64,000 nt of DNA from positions 63,237,389 through 63,301,388 of the forward strand of contig CM049315.1 of assembly GCA_026874595.1 (NCBI GenBank). Direction: 5' to 3'. A program made the translations under genes and the position numbers. Below the pieces are notes generated by a model. The model worked only from the letters and a program-made list of their open reading frames with translations, searched no databases and was not told the DNA's origin. Below, piece by piece: positions 63,596-64,000 of the stretch (the stretch's first letter is position 1; each line of letters begins with the position of its first letter). This DNA comes from Sipunculus nudus. Its lineage: Eukaryota > Annelida > Sipuncula > Golfingiida > Sipunculidae.

Positions 63596-64000
63596 TTGTC
63601 CAAAGATGACCGATTTAAACTGCAAAAGAAGAGTTTAAGAAGCTTCAATAGGCCACTTAAAACCAGTTACAAAGATCTTTTTTGCCGAAATCGACTCGGT
63701 TTTTGCGTTATAATAGATCATGATCCGTGCAAAAATGGTCAGTTTAAACTGCGAAACAAGCGTTTCAGAAACTTCATTAGGCGACTTAAAACCCGTTACA
63801 ATCGTCGTTTTCGTCGCAATCAGCTCGGTTTTCGCGTACTACAAGATCGTGTGTTGTGCAAAAATGGCCGTTCAAATTGCAAATGAAGCGTTTTAATAGC
63901 TTCATCAGGCCATTTAAAACAAGTTACAAACGTCGTTTTTGCCGAAATCAGCTCGGTGTTCGCTTTATACAAGATCGTGTCTTTTGCAATGATCACCGAT
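63596..64000 (+). repeat. D-phase HOR unit 7 (partial, cut by window end)
   Basis: Begins with the same D monomer as units 5 and 6, including gcgaaacaagcg near 63,754. It runs to the last base, with private changes agctcggtgttcgctttatac and gtgtcttttgcaatg near 63,952-63,990. The array clearly continues beyond the window. Confidence 0.9.

Larger units (their letters stand above)
1..64000 (+). repeat. Satellite DNA array, ~129-bp monomer, head to tail
   Basis: Every part of the window is a variant of one monomer. Measured from the start box gccgaaatcag, successive copies begin at 60, 189, 314, 443, 572, 701, 830, 959, 1090, 1219, 1347, 1458 and 1587, so most steps are 125-131 bp and the mode is 129. 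All copies run in the same direction, and I found no inverted block or non-satellite insertion. The length implies roughly 495 monomers. Satellites of this size with long higher-order repeats are typical of eukaryotic centromeric, pericentromeric or subtelomeric heterochromatin; which of these applies here cannot be told from the sequence. No known satellite family was recognised. Confidence 0.98.

Noticed and set aside
1-64000. CRISPR array
   Set aside because: Repeats are direct and regular, but there are no unique spacers: the whole monomer is repeated, the unit is about 129 bp, and no cas gene is present.
1-64000. CENP-B box
   Set aside because: I looked for nTTCGnnnnAnnCGGGn on both strands. 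Monomers have ttcg (for example ttttcgctgaaataag) and accggg separately, but never in the required spacing in the variants I read.
1-64000. Rolling-circle, transposon or retroelement origin of the unit
   Set aside because: No terminal inverted repeats, target-site duplications, integrase, transposase or reverse transcriptase reading frames were seen.
1-64000. tRNA, 5S rRNA or other RNA-gene tandem array
   Set aside because: The monomer length would suit a 5S-type array, but no A/B/C-box arrangement, cloverleaf or recognisable rRNA segment was found.

Overview
The whole 64-kb window is one uninterrupted satellite DNA array. A monomer of about 129 bp is repeated head to tail from the first base to the last, roughly 495 times, always in the same orientation. 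I see no protein-coding gene, rRNA, tRNA, transposon, CRISPR array, telomeric tract or unique spacer. The size of the array, its multi-kilobase higher-order repeats (HORs) and the lack of genes indicate a eukaryotic chromosome in a centromeric, pericentromeric, subtelomeric or other heterochromatic domain. I do not recognise the monomer family and cannot name the organism. A typical monomer is about 39-40% GC and contains more CpG than its base composition predicts.

A typical monomer reads in order: a start box (gccgaaatcagctcgg), a variable T-tract, gcgtaatacaagatcgtg, a tgtgcaaa box, a cgatttaaactgc box, a HindIII-containing 8-bp palindrome (gaagcttc), tcaggccatt, and an imperfect dyad at the monomer junction (aaacg-t-cgttt). 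Families differ by substitutions and small indels. Some share an inverted repeat (aattgc, 7-nt loop, gcaatt). Others are length markers: a 111-bp monomer, an 8-bp-deleted monomer, and monomers with T-tracts of 10-15.

Layout. (1) 1-11,110 is a first long HOR unit. (2) 11,111 to about 24,186 is a second copy, offset by 11,110 to 12,147 bp, with a 7-monomer insertion and a one-monomer insertion. (3) About 24,187-26,084 begins a third copy. (4) 26,085-39,180 is a local amplification. It holds two full tandem copies and one partial copy of a 4,386-bp unit (exactly 34 x 129), then a 1,030-bp duplication. (5) About 39,181-42,612 returns to sequence like 20.4-23.4 kb. (6) 42,613-64,000 is a run of HOR units sharing a diagnostic 'D' monomer. 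Their lengths are 5,138, 5,677, 1,930, 2,321, 2,958 and 2,959 bp, then a partial unit. They differ by whole blocks of monomers, such as one 384-bp trimer.

The many open reading frames are a by-product of the repeat. Because 129 is 3 x 43, a frame without a stop in one monomer stays open in the next. Open frames occur on both strands at the same places, and related monomers are broken by stops and frameshifts, so I annotate no CDS. The notable biology is the nested HOR structure, with several amplification events and recombination junctions readable directly. All similarity statements come from reading and matching coordinates by eye; no alignment was run.
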